Assembly: GCA_050184585.1 (NCBI GenBank)
Contig: JBFXAF010000011.1
Location: forward strand, 57,578-121,577
Direction: 5' to 3'
Length of the DNA stretch: 64,000 nucleotides
Source: JBFXAF01 sp050184585
Lineage (GTDB): Bacteria > Pseudomonadota > Alphaproteobacteria > Rhizobiales > Rhizobiaceae
Under the pieces are notes generated by a model. That model ran no database searches and was not told the DNA's origin. It saw nothing but the letters and a program-made list of their open reading frames with translations. The number at the start of each line of letters is the position of its first letter. Position 1 is the stretch's first letter. A program made the position numbers and the translations under genes. Positions 53,720 to 63,225 of this stretch are shown piece after piece.

Positions 53720-54415
53720 ATGCTGCTCGCGCAAGACATCATGACCCGCAAGGTCGTCACCGTTCGATCGGACAGCACGATTTCAGAGGCTGCGGCCCAG
53801 ATGGTCCGTCACCGCATCAGCGCCGTCCCGGTGGTCGACGACGGTCTGCTCGTGGGGATTATCAGCGAAGGGGATCTCGTTCACCGCGCCGAAATCGGAA
53901 CCGCGGAACGAAGCCGCTCCTGGTGGCTCACACTTTTCCGGGACCCGTCGACTATGGCCAAGGAATACGCCCGGTCCCACTCCAGGCACGTCGCAGACCT
54001 GATGACCCGGACCGTCCGATCGGTGGAGGAGAAGGCGTCGGTTGAACAGATAGCGGAACTCATGGACCGCGCCCGGATCAAGCGGGTTCCTGTGACTAGG
54101 GGCGGCGCTGTGGTCGGCATCGTCAGCAGGGCGGACCTCGTCAAGGCGATTGCGGGCGCGAAACCGGAGGATACGGATGCGCATCCGAGCGACGAGGGAA
54201 TACGAACACGGCTGCTGGAGGAGCTCGGGCTTCAGCCCTGGGCAAGCGCGACACAGATCGGCGTCGAAGTGCGCGACGGATTCGTCTCTTTCTGGGGGAC
54301 CGTGAACTCGGAAGAGGAACGGCGCGCTTCTCGAATCCTGGCGGAGAACCTCGCCGGCGTCCGTGGCGTCGAAGATCATCGGCTAGTGATCGATTTCCCC
54401 GCCTACGCCCTCTAG
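53720..54415 (+). CDS. CBS-pair and BON domain protein
   Basis: AAGGAGG lies seven bases before ATG 53720. The 231-residue protein has two CBS repeats (DIMTRKVVTVRSDSTISEAA; DLMTRTVRSVEEKASVEQIA) and a C-terminal BON domain (DEGIRTRLLEELGLQPWASA to LAGVRGVEDHRLVI). CBS pairs bind adenosine ligands and BON domains bind membranes or lipids, so it may be an energy-state sensor. It stands alone with about 250 bases upstream and 370 downstream. Confidence 0.9.
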   Translation: MLLAQDIMTRKVVTVRSDSTISEAAAQMVRHRISAVPVVDDGLLVGIISEGDLVHRAEIGTAERSRSWWLTLFRDPSTMAKEYARSHSRHVADLMTRTVRSVEEKASVEQIAELMDRARIKRVPVTRGGAVVGIVSRADLVKAIAGAKPEDTDAHPSDEGIRTRLLEELGLQPWASATQIGVEVRDGFVSFWGTVNSEEERRASRILAENLAGVRGVEDHRLVIDFPAYAL

Positions 54416-54788
54416 CCACGTCGCGCATTCCCTCCGCGATCCCGACGGCTGCACGCTGGGCAAAGCCGTGCGACTTTGCAAACTGCCCCGGAACGGTTAT
54501 CAACGTCGTATAGAAAAGAGCGTCTCCAATTGCTGTCGCATCCTGAAGGCCACATTGTCGAAAGTTTCCGCGGGCGGTTCTTCAACCACGCCGGCTGCCT
54601 CATCGCATGCATCTAGCCCTGGCGCGGCCGCGAGGCCGTCGACCGGGGGCCGGAAATCCAACCAAGCCTAAAATTCGGTTCTGATTTCCGGGTCCGCCAC
54701 CGCTGGCCCGGTGGAGATGCATCATGACAGACGAAATCCATGGTCGCCCAGGCGTGGCATTCATCTTCGTTGTCCGCGGGAGGCGGAT
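54416..54788. other. Intergenic region upstream of dadA
   Basis: No gene or RNA is recognised in these 373 bases. A GGAGGCGGAT just before ATG 54789 is the ribosome binding site of the D-amino-acid dehydrogenase gene. No NnrR-type box was found. Confidence 0.5.
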
Positions 54789-56042
54789 ATGAGGGTGGTC
54801 ATCGTAGGAAGCGGGGTCATCGGCGTCACCTCGGCGTGGTACCTGGCTCGCGAGGGCCATGAGGTCACCGTGCTGGACCGCCAGCCCGGTCCGGCGCTCG
54901 AAACAAGCTTCGCCAACGCGGGGGAAGTATCCCCCGGCTACTCGTCTCCCTGGGCAGGCCCCGGGGTGCCGCTGAAGGCGATCAAGTGGCTCCTGATGAA
55001 ACACGGGCCGCTGGCGATCCGCCCACGTCTGGATCCCGCGATGTGGTCTTGGATCCTGAAGATGCTGTCGAACTGCACCTCGCAGCGATACGCGGTAAAC
55101 AAGGCACGCATGGTGCCCATCGCGGAATACAGCCGCGACTGCCTTCGCGAGCTGAGAACGACGACCGGCATCGAATACGACGAACGGTCACATGGCACCC
55201 TGCAGCTCTTTCGCACGCAAAAGCAGCTCGACGGGATTGTCAGCGACATCGAGGTCCTGAAGCAGTTCGGGGTCGAATACACGGTCCTTGCCGCCGCGGG
55301 CTGCGTCGCCGCGGAACCCGCGCTCGAGCGCGTGAGCCACAAGATCGTCGGGGGCCTCCGGCTTCCTGACGACGAGACAGGAGACTGTCGAGTTCTCACG
55401 GAAAAGCTTGCGGCGCTCGCGTCCGCAGCTGTCGACTTCCGCTACGGTGTCGCCGTCGACGGTCTCGTTCAGGAACGCGGCAAGGTTTCGGCTGTCCGCA
55501 CGGCGAAAGAGGTGTTCCCCGCCGATGCGGTCGTCATCGCGGCGGGGAGCTATTCGCCACGCTTGCTGAAGCCCATGGGCGTCCGCATTCCGGTCTACCC
55601 GGTCAAGGGCTACTCGCTGACGTTCCCGATCGCGGACGAGGCTGCCGCGCCTGTGTCCACGGTGATGGACGAGACCTACAAGATCGCCATCACGCGGCTT
55701 GGGGACCGGATCCGGGTGGGCGGCACGGCCGAGATTTCCGGCTTCGATCTCTCCTTGCCACGCTCGCGCCGCGCACCGCTCGAACATTCGGTCGCGGACC
55801 TGTTTCCAGGAGCCGGACTCGCCAGCGAAGCCTCCTTCTGGTGCGGCCTCAGGCCGATGACCCCGGATGGCCCCCCGATCGTGGGCGCCACGTCCGTGCC
55901 GGGCGTTTTCGTCAATACAGGGCATGGCACCCTCGGGTGGACGATGGCCTGTGGTTCCGGACGTATACTCGCCGACATCGTGTCCGGAAAGATTCCAGAG
56001 ATCGACGTGACCGACCTCGGTCCTGGGCGGTACCGATCATGA
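54789..56042 (+). CDS. dadA: D-amino-acid dehydrogenase DadA
   Basis: The 417-residue flavoenzyme oxidises D-alanine and other D-amino acids to oxo acids, ammonia and reduced quinone at the inner membrane. It shows the FAD motif VVIVGSGVIGVTSAWYLA, LDRQPGPALETSFANAGEVS, YPVKGYSLTFPI and the C-terminal WCGLRPMTPDGPPIVG and NTGHGTLGWTMACGSGR, all typical of DadA. The alanine racemase gene overlaps its stop by four bases, as in dadAX operons. Confidence 0.94.
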   Translation: MRVVIVGSGVIGVTSAWYLAREGHEVTVLDRQPGPALETSFANAGEVSPGYSSPWAGPGVPLKAIKWLLMKHGPLAIRPRLDPAMWSWILKMLSNCTSQRYAVNKARMVPIAEYSRDCLRELRTTTGIEYDERSHGTLQLFRTQKQLDGIVSDIEVLKQFGVEYTVLAAAGCVAAEPALERVSHKIVGGLRLPDDETGDCRVLTEKLAALASAAVDFRYGVAVDGLVQERGKVSAVRTAKEVFPADAVVIAAGSYSPRLLKPMGVRIPVYPVKGYSLTFPIADEAAAPVSTVMDETYKIAITRLGDRIRVGGTAEISGFDLSLPRSRRAPLEHSVADLFPGAGLASEASFWCGLRPMTPDGPPIVGATSVPGVFVNTGHGTLGWTMACGSGRILADIVSGKIPEIDVTDLGPGRYRS

Positions 56043-57154
56043 GCGCCGCGGCCCTGCGCGCGGGTGCGATCCTGACGGTGGACCTCGATGCGGTCGTTGC
56101 GAACTGGCGGCTGCTGTCGAAGCTGGCGGAGGGCGCCGAATGCGCCGCCGTGGTCAAGGCGGACGCCTACGGCCTCGGCGCGGGGCGGGTCGGCGTCGCC
56201 CTTCAGGCGGCGGGTTGCAGGACCTTCTTCGTTGCCCATATCGAGGAAGGACTCGAACTCCGGAAGGCGATCGGCTTCAGTTCGCGTGTCTTCGTCCTGA
56301 ACGGCACTCCTGCGGGTACCGAAAGCGAGTTCCTCAACTCCGTCCTGATCCCGGTCGTCAACACGGCGGGAGAACTCGCCGCCTGGCGCGATCATGCCCG
56401 GGAGAAGGGACGCAGCATGCCTGTCGCCCTCCAACTCGACACTGGCATGTCGCGCCTCGGGCTGTCGCACGGCGACGTGGCCGAGCTGGCGGGGGAGCCG
56501 ATGGGCCTTGGCGGCCTCTCCGTCGAGCTGGTCATGAGCCATCTCGCCTGTGCCGACGCGCCGGCGCACCCTGCCAACGGACGGCAGCGGCGCGCGTTCG
56601 CCAAGCTCCGGACTGTTCTGCCCAGGCGGGCGGCATCTTCGCTCGCGAACTCCGCCGGAATTCTCCTGGGGCCGGAATTCCGCTTCGACCTGGTTCGGCC
56701 GGGAGCGGCGCTCTACGGGATCAACCCGGTCCCAGAAGGTTCGAACCCCTTCAGGCAGGCCGTTACGCTATCGACGCGTGTGATTCAGATCCGCGAGGTC
56801 CCAGCCGGGACAAGCGTCGGCTATGGCCACGCGCGGACTGTGGAAAGGCAAAGCCGTCTCGCGACGCTTTCGCTCGGCTACGCGGACGGCTGGCCACGCG
56901 CCGCGAACATGTCCGCCTTCTACAAGGGTCAGGCACTGCCCTTCGCGGGGCGCGTATCGATGGACAGCATCGTCGTCGATGCGACCGACTGCGCCAAGGC
57001 CCCTCGCGAAGGCGAGTTCGTAAGTCTCATGTGTCGAGAACAGACCGTGGACGATGTCGCCCGTGCCGCCGGCACGATCGGCTATGAGATCCTCACCCGG
57101 CTCGGCCGACGCTTCGCTCGAGACTACGGTCGCCACGCAGCGCTCGCTGCCTGA
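56039..57154 (+). CDS. dadX: Alanine racemase (DadX-type)
   Basis: The 371-residue PLP enzyme converts L- to D-alanine. The PLP lysine is in CAAVVKADAYGLGAG, the second catalytic residue (Tyr) in SVGYGHARTVER, and the C-terminal GRVSMDSIVVDATD and IGYEILTRLGRR motifs are present. ATG overlaps the dadA stop. With DadA it forms a catabolic pair that turns L-alanine into pyruvate and ammonia. Confidence 0.93.
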   Translation: MSAAALRAGAILTVDLDAVVANWRLLSKLAEGAECAAVVKADAYGLGAGRVGVALQAAGCRTFFVAHIEEGLELRKAIGFSSRVFVLNGTPAGTESEFLNSVLIPVVNTAGELAAWRDHAREKGRSMPVALQLDTGMSRLGLSHGDVAELAGEPMGLGGLSVELVMSHLACADAPAHPANGRQRRAFAKLRTVLPRRAASSLANSAGILLGPEFRFDLVRPGAALYGINPVPEGSNPFRQAVTLSTRVIQIREVPAGTSVGYGHARTVERQSRLATLSLGYADGWPRAANMSAFYKGQALPFAGRVSMDSIVVDATDCAKAPREGEFVSLMCREQTVDDVARAAGTIGYEILTRLGRRFARDYGRHAALAA

Positions 57155-57208
57155 TCCGCGCCATCGCGGCAACACTCACGACCAAGCAATATCAATGAAG
57201 GAAACATG

Positions 57209-58474
57209 ATGGCTGAACACACTCTGCTCGATGACGCGCTGATCCGCCTCGACGAAGCCGCGGCTCACCTGAGCATCGATCCCGACGTGATCGAGAAGCT
57301 GAAATACGCCCGCGAGACCACCAAGGTCAGGCTGATGATCCGCATGGACGACGGATCGCGGAAATCGTTTTTGGCGTGGCGCTGCCGCTACGACGACACA
57401 CGCGGACCGACGAAGGGCGGCATCCGCTTCCACCCGGCTTCGACCGCAGAGGAAGTCGAGACGCTCGCTTTCTGGATGACGTTCAAGTGCGCGGTGATGA
57501 ACCTGCCCTATGGTGGCGGCAAGGGGGCCGTCCAGGTGGATCCGCGAACTCTGTCCAAGGCGGAGCTCGAGAGGCTTTCCCGCGCGTACATCCAGGCGTT
57601 CGCACGCATCATCGGACCCGACCGGGACATACCCGCGCCGGACGTCTACACGAACTCCATGATCATGGGCTGGATGGCCGATGAGTACGCGCAGATCGTC
57701 GGCCAGCACCAGCCTGCGGTTATCACCGGGAAGCCGATCGCGCTCGGCGGCTCCCTGGGACGCAGCGACGCCACCGCGCGAGGCGGCTACTATCTCGTGA
57801 GACATCTGACATCGGACCTGCAACTCGACGAGACGATGCGGGTGGCGATCCAGGGCTTCGGCAACGCAGGGCAGCATATCGCGCGGCTGCTTGCCGCGGA
57901 CGGCCACAAGATCGTCGCCGTATCGGACTCCGAGGGAGCGGTCTTCTCCGCAGCGGGCCTGCATGTCGACCTGCTCATCGACGCAAAGGCCAACGGAAGA
58001 TCCGTTTCCAGCACCGCCGGAACCGGCGGCCACGAGCGGGCGGGGCCGGACGAGCTTCTTGCGGCCGAGTGTGACCTGCTCGTTCCCGCGGCATTGGAGA
58101 ACATGATCCACGAGGGAAACGCCGGAACGGTCAAGGCGAAGCTCGTGCTTGAACTCGCCAACGGCCCCCTCACGCCGGAAGCGGACGAAATCCTGCAGGC
58201 AAACGGAACCGTCGTGCTTCCCGACATCCTGGCGAACGCAGGAGGGGTCACCGTCTCCTACTTCGAATGGGTCCAGAACCGACAGGGCTTCTACTGGCCA
58301 GTCGAGGAAATCCACGAGCGGCTGCGGACGATCATGGAACGCGAAGGACGCGAGGTCTGGAACGTCAGCAGGAGCAAACAGGTGACGATGCGCACCGCGG
58401 CCTATGTCCACGCGCTCGGCCGTCTCGCCGAGGCGATCGAGGCTCACGGCACCCAGAGCTTCTTCACCAGCTGA
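57209..58474 (+). CDS. Glutamate dehydrogenase (Glu/Leu/Phe/Val family)
   Basis: The product of about 421 residues interconverts glutamate and 2-oxoglutarate with NAD(P). It has TKVRLMIRMDDGSRKSF, the substrate Lys in NLPYGGGKGAVQVDPR, PDRDIPAPDVYTNSMIMGWM and the dinucleotide fold VAIQGFGNAGQHIARLL. ATG 57209 has AAGGA six bases upstream; ATG 57206 is also possible. It follows the racemase by 54 bases, so it may recycle ammonia released by DadA. Confidence 0.92.
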   Translation: MAEHTLLDDALIRLDEAAAHLSIDPDVIEKLKYARETTKVRLMIRMDDGSRKSFLAWRCRYDDTRGPTKGGIRFHPASTAEEVETLAFWMTFKCAVMNLPYGGGKGAVQVDPRTLSKAELERLSRAYIQAFARIIGPDRDIPAPDVYTNSMIMGWMADEYAQIVGQHQPAVITGKPIALGGSLGRSDATARGGYYLVRHLTSDLQLDETMRVAIQGFGNAGQHIARLLAADGHKIVAVSDSEGAVFSAAGLHVDLLIDAKANGRSVSSTAGTGGHERAGPDELLAAECDLLVPAALENMIHEGNAGTVKAKLVLELANGPLTPEADEILQANGTVVLPDILANAGGVTVSYFEWVQNRQGFYWPVEEIHERLRTIMEREGREVWNVSRSKQVTMRTAAYVHALGRLAEAIEAHGTQSFFTS

Positions 58475-58505
58475 TGCTGCGGCATGACCTTCATCGGAGA
58501 TCGCG

Positions 58506-59249
58506 TTGAACCTGCTGCTCACCCGTCCCAAGGCGCAGGCTGCCGCCATGTCGGAGGTTCTGGAGCGAAGAGGGCACAGTGTCCATCTCGCGCCTCTGCT
58601 GCAGGTGGATCCCCTGCCATTCGACGGTAGGACCCTCGGGACAGCCTCGGCGATCATCCTCACCTCCGCCAGCGCGGTGCCTGCGCTCGAGGGTCTGGAT
58701 CCGGCGATCCGGGTTTTCGCGGTAGGTCCCGACACGGCATCGGCCGCGAGGGCTGCGGGCCTGTCGAACATCGTGGCCGCTTCCGGCACGGCTGGAAGCC
58801 TGCTCGAAATGGTCAGGCACCACTGGCGGCCGGAGTATGGGCCGTTGGCATATCCCAGCGGCCGCCATGTCTCGGTGGATGTCGCGGGAGCGCTTGCGGC
58901 GCAGGGCTACAGCTGCGGGCGGGTGGAAGTCTACGCTACCTCCCAGGCCCGGCAGCTGCCCGAGGAAGCGAAGAACCTCCTGCGACGCGGACAGATCGAC
59001 GCCGTGCTGTTCATGTCGGTGCGGACAGCGGATGCATTCTGCGGACTGGTCGCGTCGACGGGCAATTCCGAAGTCTGCAGGAGGGCGAGGTCCCTGTCGC
59101 TGTCGGACAAGATCGCCACTCGGCTGGGGCAGCTGCCGTGGATCGAGTCCCTCACGGCCGCCTCGCCGACAAGGGAAGGAATCCTTCGCGCGGTCGACGG
59201 GCTGGAGACGGGTCACGGCGCAGAAGGATTCCGGCCTTTACCCCGCTGA
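58506..59249 (+). CDS. hemD: Uroporphyrinogen-III synthase family protein
   Basis: The start is TTG 58506 with GGAG upstream; the product of 247 residues begins MNLLLTRPKAQAAAMSEVLE and shows the HemD pattern SAIILTSASAVPAL, FAVGPDTASAARAAG and a late SVRTADAFCGLV. HemD closes the linear tetrapyrrole for heme and siroheme. Its place after a glutamate dehydrogenase and not with hemC is unusual; it may support the heme-rich nitrate and oxidase enzymes, which is inference. Confidence 0.82.
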   Translation: MNLLLTRPKAQAAAMSEVLERRGHSVHLAPLLQVDPLPFDGRTLGTASAIILTSASAVPALEGLDPAIRVFAVGPDTASAARAAGLSNIVAASGTAGSLLEMVRHHWRPEYGPLAYPSGRHVSVDVAGALAAQGYSCGRVEVYATSQARQLPEEAKNLLRRGQIDAVLFMSVRTADAFCGLVASTGNSEVCRRARSLSLSDKIATRLGQLPWIESLTAASPTREGILRAVDGLETGHGAEGFRPLPR

Positions 59250-59297
59250 CGCCGCGGGCCGGAGGGCACCCGGACTGCCGGGCGCGCTCCGCAGGAA

Positions 59298-60539
59298 TCA
59301 TGGGAACAGCAGGATCCGATCGTCGCATCCCTCGCTGAGATGCGTGCACAGTCCGAGCTGGCCCAGCAGCCCGAGGAAGGGTCGCGGCGGCAGCTCTTCC
59401 ACGTTCGCCATCCTGCCCACGTCCCAACGGCCAGTGGCGACAAGGATCGCGGCGGCCGCAGCCGGCACGCCTGCCGTGTAAGATATGGCCTGGCTGCCGA
59501 CCTCCTCGCATGCCTGCTCGTGGTCGGCGACGTTGTAGATGAAAATCTCGCGCTCGCGGCCGTTGTTCACGCCTTTTGCAAGGGTGCCGATGCACGTCTT
59601 GCCCGTGTAGCCGTCAGCCAGTGACGACGGGTCGGGAAGCACCTCCTTCACCACCTTGAGCGGAACGACATCGACGCCCTCCGCCGTGGTGACGGGCTTT
59701 TCGGACAGGAGACCCAGGTTCTTCAGGACATTGAAGACGTTGATGTAGTGATCGCCGAAGCCCATCCAGAAGCGGACGTTCGGGATGTCGAGCAACTGCG
59801 ACAGGGAATGCACTTCGTCATGCCCGGTCAGGTAAGCCTTCTGCCGCCCGACTACGGGAAGTTCCCACTCCTGCCCGACCTCGAACATCCGGTTGGAGGT
59901 CCACTTCTCCTCCTGCCATGACCAGACCTGGCCGGTGAACTCCCGGAAATTGATCTCCGGGTCGAAGTTCGTGGCGAAGTACCTGCCGTGGCTTCCCGCA
60001 TTGATGTCGATGATGTCGATGGAGTCGACACGGTCGAAATAGTCGTCCTTCGCCAACCGTGCGTATGCATTGACGACGCCCGGATCGAACCCGGCGCCGA
60101 GGATCGCGGTCACCTTGGCTTCCGCGCACTCGTCGCGACGCTTCCACTCGTAGTTGGCGTACCACGGCGGCGTCTCGCAGACCTTGGCCGGATCCTCGTG
60201 GATCGCGGTGTCGATGTAGGCGGCTCCCGTGGCGATGCATGCCGACAGTACCGACATGTTCAGGAAGGCCGAGCCGACGTTGATGACGATCCGCGCTCCG
60301 GTCCGCCGGATCAGTGCTTCCGTGGCCGCGAGATCCAGCGCGTCCAACTCATGTGCCTCCAGTTGACCTTCCACCTTCAGGGCATTCCTCTCGCGGATCG
60401 AGGCCAGGATCGCTTCGCACTTATCGAGGGTCCGCGAGGCAACATGAATGTCGCCGAGGATGTGGTTGTTCTGCCCGCATTTATGCGCGACGACCTTCGC
60501 TACGCCGCCCGCGCCGATAATCAGGACATGCTTTTTCAT
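59298..60539 (-). CDS. Carboxynorspermidine/carboxyspermidine dehydrogenase (saccharopine dehydrogenase family)
   Basis: The 413-residue enzyme has the NAD(P) motif VLIIGAGGVAKVVAHKCG and the family patterns YIDTAIHEDPAKVCETPPWY, ILGAGFDPGVVNAYAR and GKTCIGTLAKGVNNGRERE. It joins aspartate semialdehyde to a diamine to make carboxy(nor)spermidine. ATG 60539 starts the product at KKHVLIIGAGG, as in relatives. The decarboxylase gene ends 38 bases upstream, so both steps are encoded together. Confidence 0.92.
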   Translation of the reverse strand: MKKHVLIIGAGGVAKVVAHKCGQNNHILGDIHVASRTLDKCEAILASIRERNALKVEGQLEAHELDALDLAATEALIRRTGARIVINVGSAFLNMSVLSACIATGAAYIDTAIHEDPAKVCETPPWYANYEWKRRDECAEAKVTAILGAGFDPGVVNAYARLAKDDYFDRVDSIDIIDINAGSHGRYFATNFDPEINFREFTGQVWSWQEEKWTSNRMFEVGQEWELPVVGRQKAYLTGHDEVHSLSQLLDIPNVRFWMGFGDHYINVFNVLKNLGLLSEKPVTTAEGVDVVPLKVVKEVLPDPSSLADGYTGKTCIGTLAKGVNNGREREIFIYNVADHEQACEEVGSQAISYTAGVPAAAAAILVATGRWDVGRMANVEELPPRPFLGLLGQLGLCTHLSEGCDDRILLFP

Positions 60540-60577
60540 TTCGGGGAGGGTGCTCCTTCCTTGTTTGGATGAGGATT

Positions 60578-61675
60578 TCACGAGAGGCTGGATTCGTAGT
60601 CGGCGTAGCCGAACTCGCGGACGGTCCGGATGGACCCGTCGAGTTCCCGCACCGCGATGGAGGGCATCGCCACGCCGTTGAACCAGTTCTTCTTCACCAT
60701 GGTGTAGTCAGCCGCGTCCTGGACCGAGACGCGGTCGCCGACTTCGAGCGGGGCCTGAAAGCGGAAGCTGCCGAAGATGTCTCCCGCCAGGCAGGACTTG
60801 CCGCAGACCATGTATTCGAAGGGTCCGGTGTCAGGCGCGATCCTGGCTTCCTGCCTGTAGATCAGCAGATCCAGCATGTGCGCTTCGACCGAGGCGTCGA
60901 CGATCGCCAGCTTCCGGCCGTTGTCGAACGTGTCGAGCACCGTCACTTCGAGCGTCGCGCTGTCGGTGATCGCGGCCTCGCCTGGCTCGAGGTAGACTTG
61001 GGCGCCGAATTTCTCGGAGAAGCGACGCAGGCGTTCGCACAGCGCGTCCAGCGGATAGCCGTCTGCTGCAAAGTGGATGCCGCCGCCCAGGCTGATCCAG
61101 TCGGCGTAGTGCAGCAGGTCGCCGTACCTCGCTTCGATCCGGTCGAGCATCTGGGAAAACAGCGCGAAGTCGCCGTTCTCGCAGTTGTTGTGGATCATGA
61201 AGCCGTTGATCCGGTCGAGGACGGCTTCGATCCTGCCCGGGTCGGTTTCGCCGAGGCGACTGAACGGACGCGACGGATCGGCAAGATCGAAGTGCGACGC
61301 GCTGATGCCCGGGTTGAGCCGAAGCCCGCAGGCGAGGCCGCCCGCGCGCGCGCCGAAGCGATCAAGCTGGCCGATCGAGTTGAAGATGATCTTGTCGGCA
61401 AGCATCGCCGCTTCGTCGATCTCGTGGTCAGCCCAGGCGACGCTGTACGCGTGGGTTTCGCCTCCGAAGCGGGTTCGCCCAAGCCTGACCTCGTTGAGCG
61501 AGGAGGAGGTCGTGCCGTCCATGTAGGGGCGCATGAAGTCGAACACGCCCCAGGCCGCGAAACACTTCAGTGCAAGCAGCGCCTTCGCACTGGACTTCTC
61601 GCGCAGGTAGGCGATCCGCTCGAGGTTGCGGAGCAGCCTGGACTTGTCGATGAGATAGTGCGGGGTCTTCGTCAT
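60578..61675 (-). CDS. nspC: Carboxynorspermidine decarboxylase
   Basis: The 365-residue PLP enzyme is alanine-racemase-fold (fold III): the PLP lysine is in LLALKCFAAWGVFD, and HNNCENGDF, ISLGGGIHFA, YLEPGEAAI and the C-terminal CGKSCLAGDIFGSF are typical of NspC. It removes CO2 from carboxy(nor)spermidine to give (nor)spermidine. ATG 61675 overlaps the upstream gene's stop as ATGA. Function as a pair with the dehydrogenase is secure by context. Confidence 0.93.
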   Translation of the reverse strand: MTKTPHYLIDKSRLLRNLERIAYLREKSSAKALLALKCFAAWGVFDFMRPYMDGTTSSSLNEVRLGRTRFGGETHAYSVAWADHEIDEAAMLADKIIFNSIGQLDRFGARAGGLACGLRLNPGISASHFDLADPSRPFSRLGETDPGRIEAVLDRINGFMIHNNCENGDFALFSQMLDRIEARYGDLLHYADWISLGGGIHFAADGYPLDALCERLRRFSEKFGAQVYLEPGEAAITDSATLEVTVLDTFDNGRKLAIVDASVEAHMLDLLIYRQEARIAPDTGPFEYMVCGKSCLAGDIFGSFRFQAPLEVGDRVSVQDAADYTMVKKNWFNGVAMPSIAVRELDGSIRTVREFGYADYESSLS

Positions 61676-62520
61676 GGCTGGCCCTTGCCTTTCCGGATTG
61701 CCGACATCTTCAGCGGATCGACCACGGCGAGGCCGAGCGCCCGCCTCTTCATCGCGCGCGCCGCCAGAGACACGTTGACCGAAACCTTCGTCGCGTAGGA
61801 TTCGGCGAAGGACCGGAGCGGGATGTCGGACGGTCCCTGCCTCATCCCAGGGGAGCGCTCGGAGAACCTGTCGGGAGCAGGGTGGAAGCGACCGTCGGCG
61901 ACAGTCCCGATCCACTCGCAGACGTGGTCCTCCGGCTCTCGCAGCCGGGCGAGCAGTTCCAGATACTCTTCCTGGAGCGCAGGCGTGTCTTCCCGCCTGC
62001 TTGCGCATGACAGACGGTGGAGCTCGCAGGCGAGCGCGTGGGCGTCGCGCCGCGGCTTCCGCCAGTAGACGCGCCTGCCATCAGCTACATCCAGGTACTC
62101 GTCGGCCGCGGCGATCGGGATTGCTTCCGCCGCATGCGCGGCGAACAGCATCAGCGGATCCGCGCAGCCGCCGTCCGGAAGATCATCTTCGCCCGGTCGG
62201 AGGCCGCGAGGACGGAACTCAAGGAGCTTCGTCAGAGACGCGGAAACCTGCCGGCTTCCCGCCGACACGGCAGCCGCGTCGGTGAGGCCAAGTCCAGCCA
62301 CCTTGTGGAGTGCGTGCGCGATCGCCAACCTGATGCCGGCTTCCGTACCGTGACATCGTTCGACGGGTGCGAATCCAGCCGTCGAACGCGCGCGGAACAA
62401 GGCGTCGACAATCTCCCGAGCCATGCCTACGTCGCATTCCAGCGCATCCGCGATTCCGAGATCGGTCTTCATCTTTTCATGCCAGGCAATCTCCCGGCAG
62501 GCATCGACCTTCGCCATCAT
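61672..62520 (-). CDS. Hypothetical protein coupled to polyamine genes
   Basis: The 282-residue product, from ATG 62520 overlapping the upstream stop, is helical and rich in Ala and Arg. It shows HALHKVAGLGLTDAAAVSAG, YLDVADGRRVYWRKPRRDAH and YLELLARLREPEDHVCEWIG, but no motif I recognise. It is coupled on both sides (to the EIIA-like gene and to nspC by ATGA overlaps), so it acts in the same process as polyamine synthesis or its control. Confidence 0.7.
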   Translation of the reverse strand: MMAKVDACREIAWHEKMKTDLGIADALECDVGMAREIVDALFRARSTAGFAPVERCHGTEAGIRLAIAHALHKVAGLGLTDAAAVSAGSRQVSASLTKLLEFRPRGLRPGEDDLPDGGCADPLMLFAAHAAEAIPIAAADEYLDVADGRRVYWRKPRRDAHALACELHRLSCASRREDTPALQEEYLELLARLREPEDHVCEWIGTVADGRFHPAPDRFSERSPGMRQGPSDIPLRSFAESYATKVSVNVSLAARAMKRRALGLAVVDPLKMSAIRKGKGQP

Positions 62521-63044
62521 CTGAACCCCGCCCGTCTTGATGCTTCCGCCCCCGTCGAAGGAGGCGGGATTGCATTTGGTGATTGCTGGGCGACGCCGTC
62601 TGAAGCCCCAAGGCATGTGAGGACCCCGTCAGACGAAAGAGCGCTTCGGATTCGTTTGAGGACGTCCGGATTCGACAGCTTGCGACAGAAGCGCGCCACC
62701 GCAGGCGAGAATTCACCGCCACGTTCCCGGGGCCAGATCACCGCAAGCACCACGTCGACAGGCTGTTCATCGGGAGCCCGGAACCAGACCGGGCGGTCAA
62801 GGATCGCAAGCGTCGCAGCAGGCGCCCGGAGCCCGGTCAGAAGGGCGTGAGGAACGGCTATGCCATGTCCGATACCAGTAGAACCGAGGCTTTCCCGGTT
62901 CAGAAGCGCCGCCAGGACCGTCTCCTCAGGTGCGCCGGCCCGGGCAGCCAGGCGGCCGGATAACGTCCTGAGCAGTGGCCGTCTTGCCTGTCCCGGCTCT
63001 CGGACGTGAATGTCCCGCAGATGCAAAAGATCGACGATATCCAT
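62517..63044 (-). CDS. PTS EIIA-Ntr-like (PtsN-type) protein
   Basis: GAGGAGG precedes ATG 63044. The 175-residue protein has a PTS EIIA type-2 fold: LAALLNRESLGSTGIGHGIA then the active-site His in AVPHALLTGLRAP and a later ERGGEFSPAVARFCRKLSN. The phosphorylatable His is present. PtsN-like proteins are regulatory, not sugar transporters. The 20-residue C-terminal extension is Pro/Ser-rich. It leads a minus-strand operon with the unknown and polyamine genes. Confidence 0.87.
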   Translation of the reverse strand: MDIVDLLHLRDIHVREPGQARRPLLRTLSGRLAARAGAPEETVLAALLNRESLGSTGIGHGIAVPHALLTGLRAPAATLAILDRPVWFRAPDEQPVDVVLAVIWPRERGGEFSPAVARFCRKLSNPDVLKRIRSALSSDGVLTCLGASDGVAQQSPNAIPPPSTGAEASRRAGFR

Positions 63045-63133
63045 GATGGCCTCCTCGCGCCGGCCTAACTGCCGAGGCGGTCGCGCCCGGGCGATGGGCG
63101 CGAAGTGGATGTCTGTTGTCTGAAGCCTGGCAG

Positions 63134-63171
63134 ACCCGGACGCTGAGCCAGGGGTCAGATCGCGTCCGGGT
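63134..63171. other. Inverted repeat between NUDIX-like and EIIA-like genes
   Basis: ACCCGGACGC at 63134-63143 and its exact complement at 63162-63171 form a 10-bp stem with an 18-base loop. No U-run follows on either strand. It lies after the NUDIX-like gene and upstream of the EIIA-like gene on the minus strand; attenuator, processing site or chance are all open. Confidence 0.4.
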
Positions 63172-63225
63172 CAGGATCCCGATTTGAGGAGCCGTGCTCC
63201 ACTGGGGGAACGAACTGCGGCAGGA

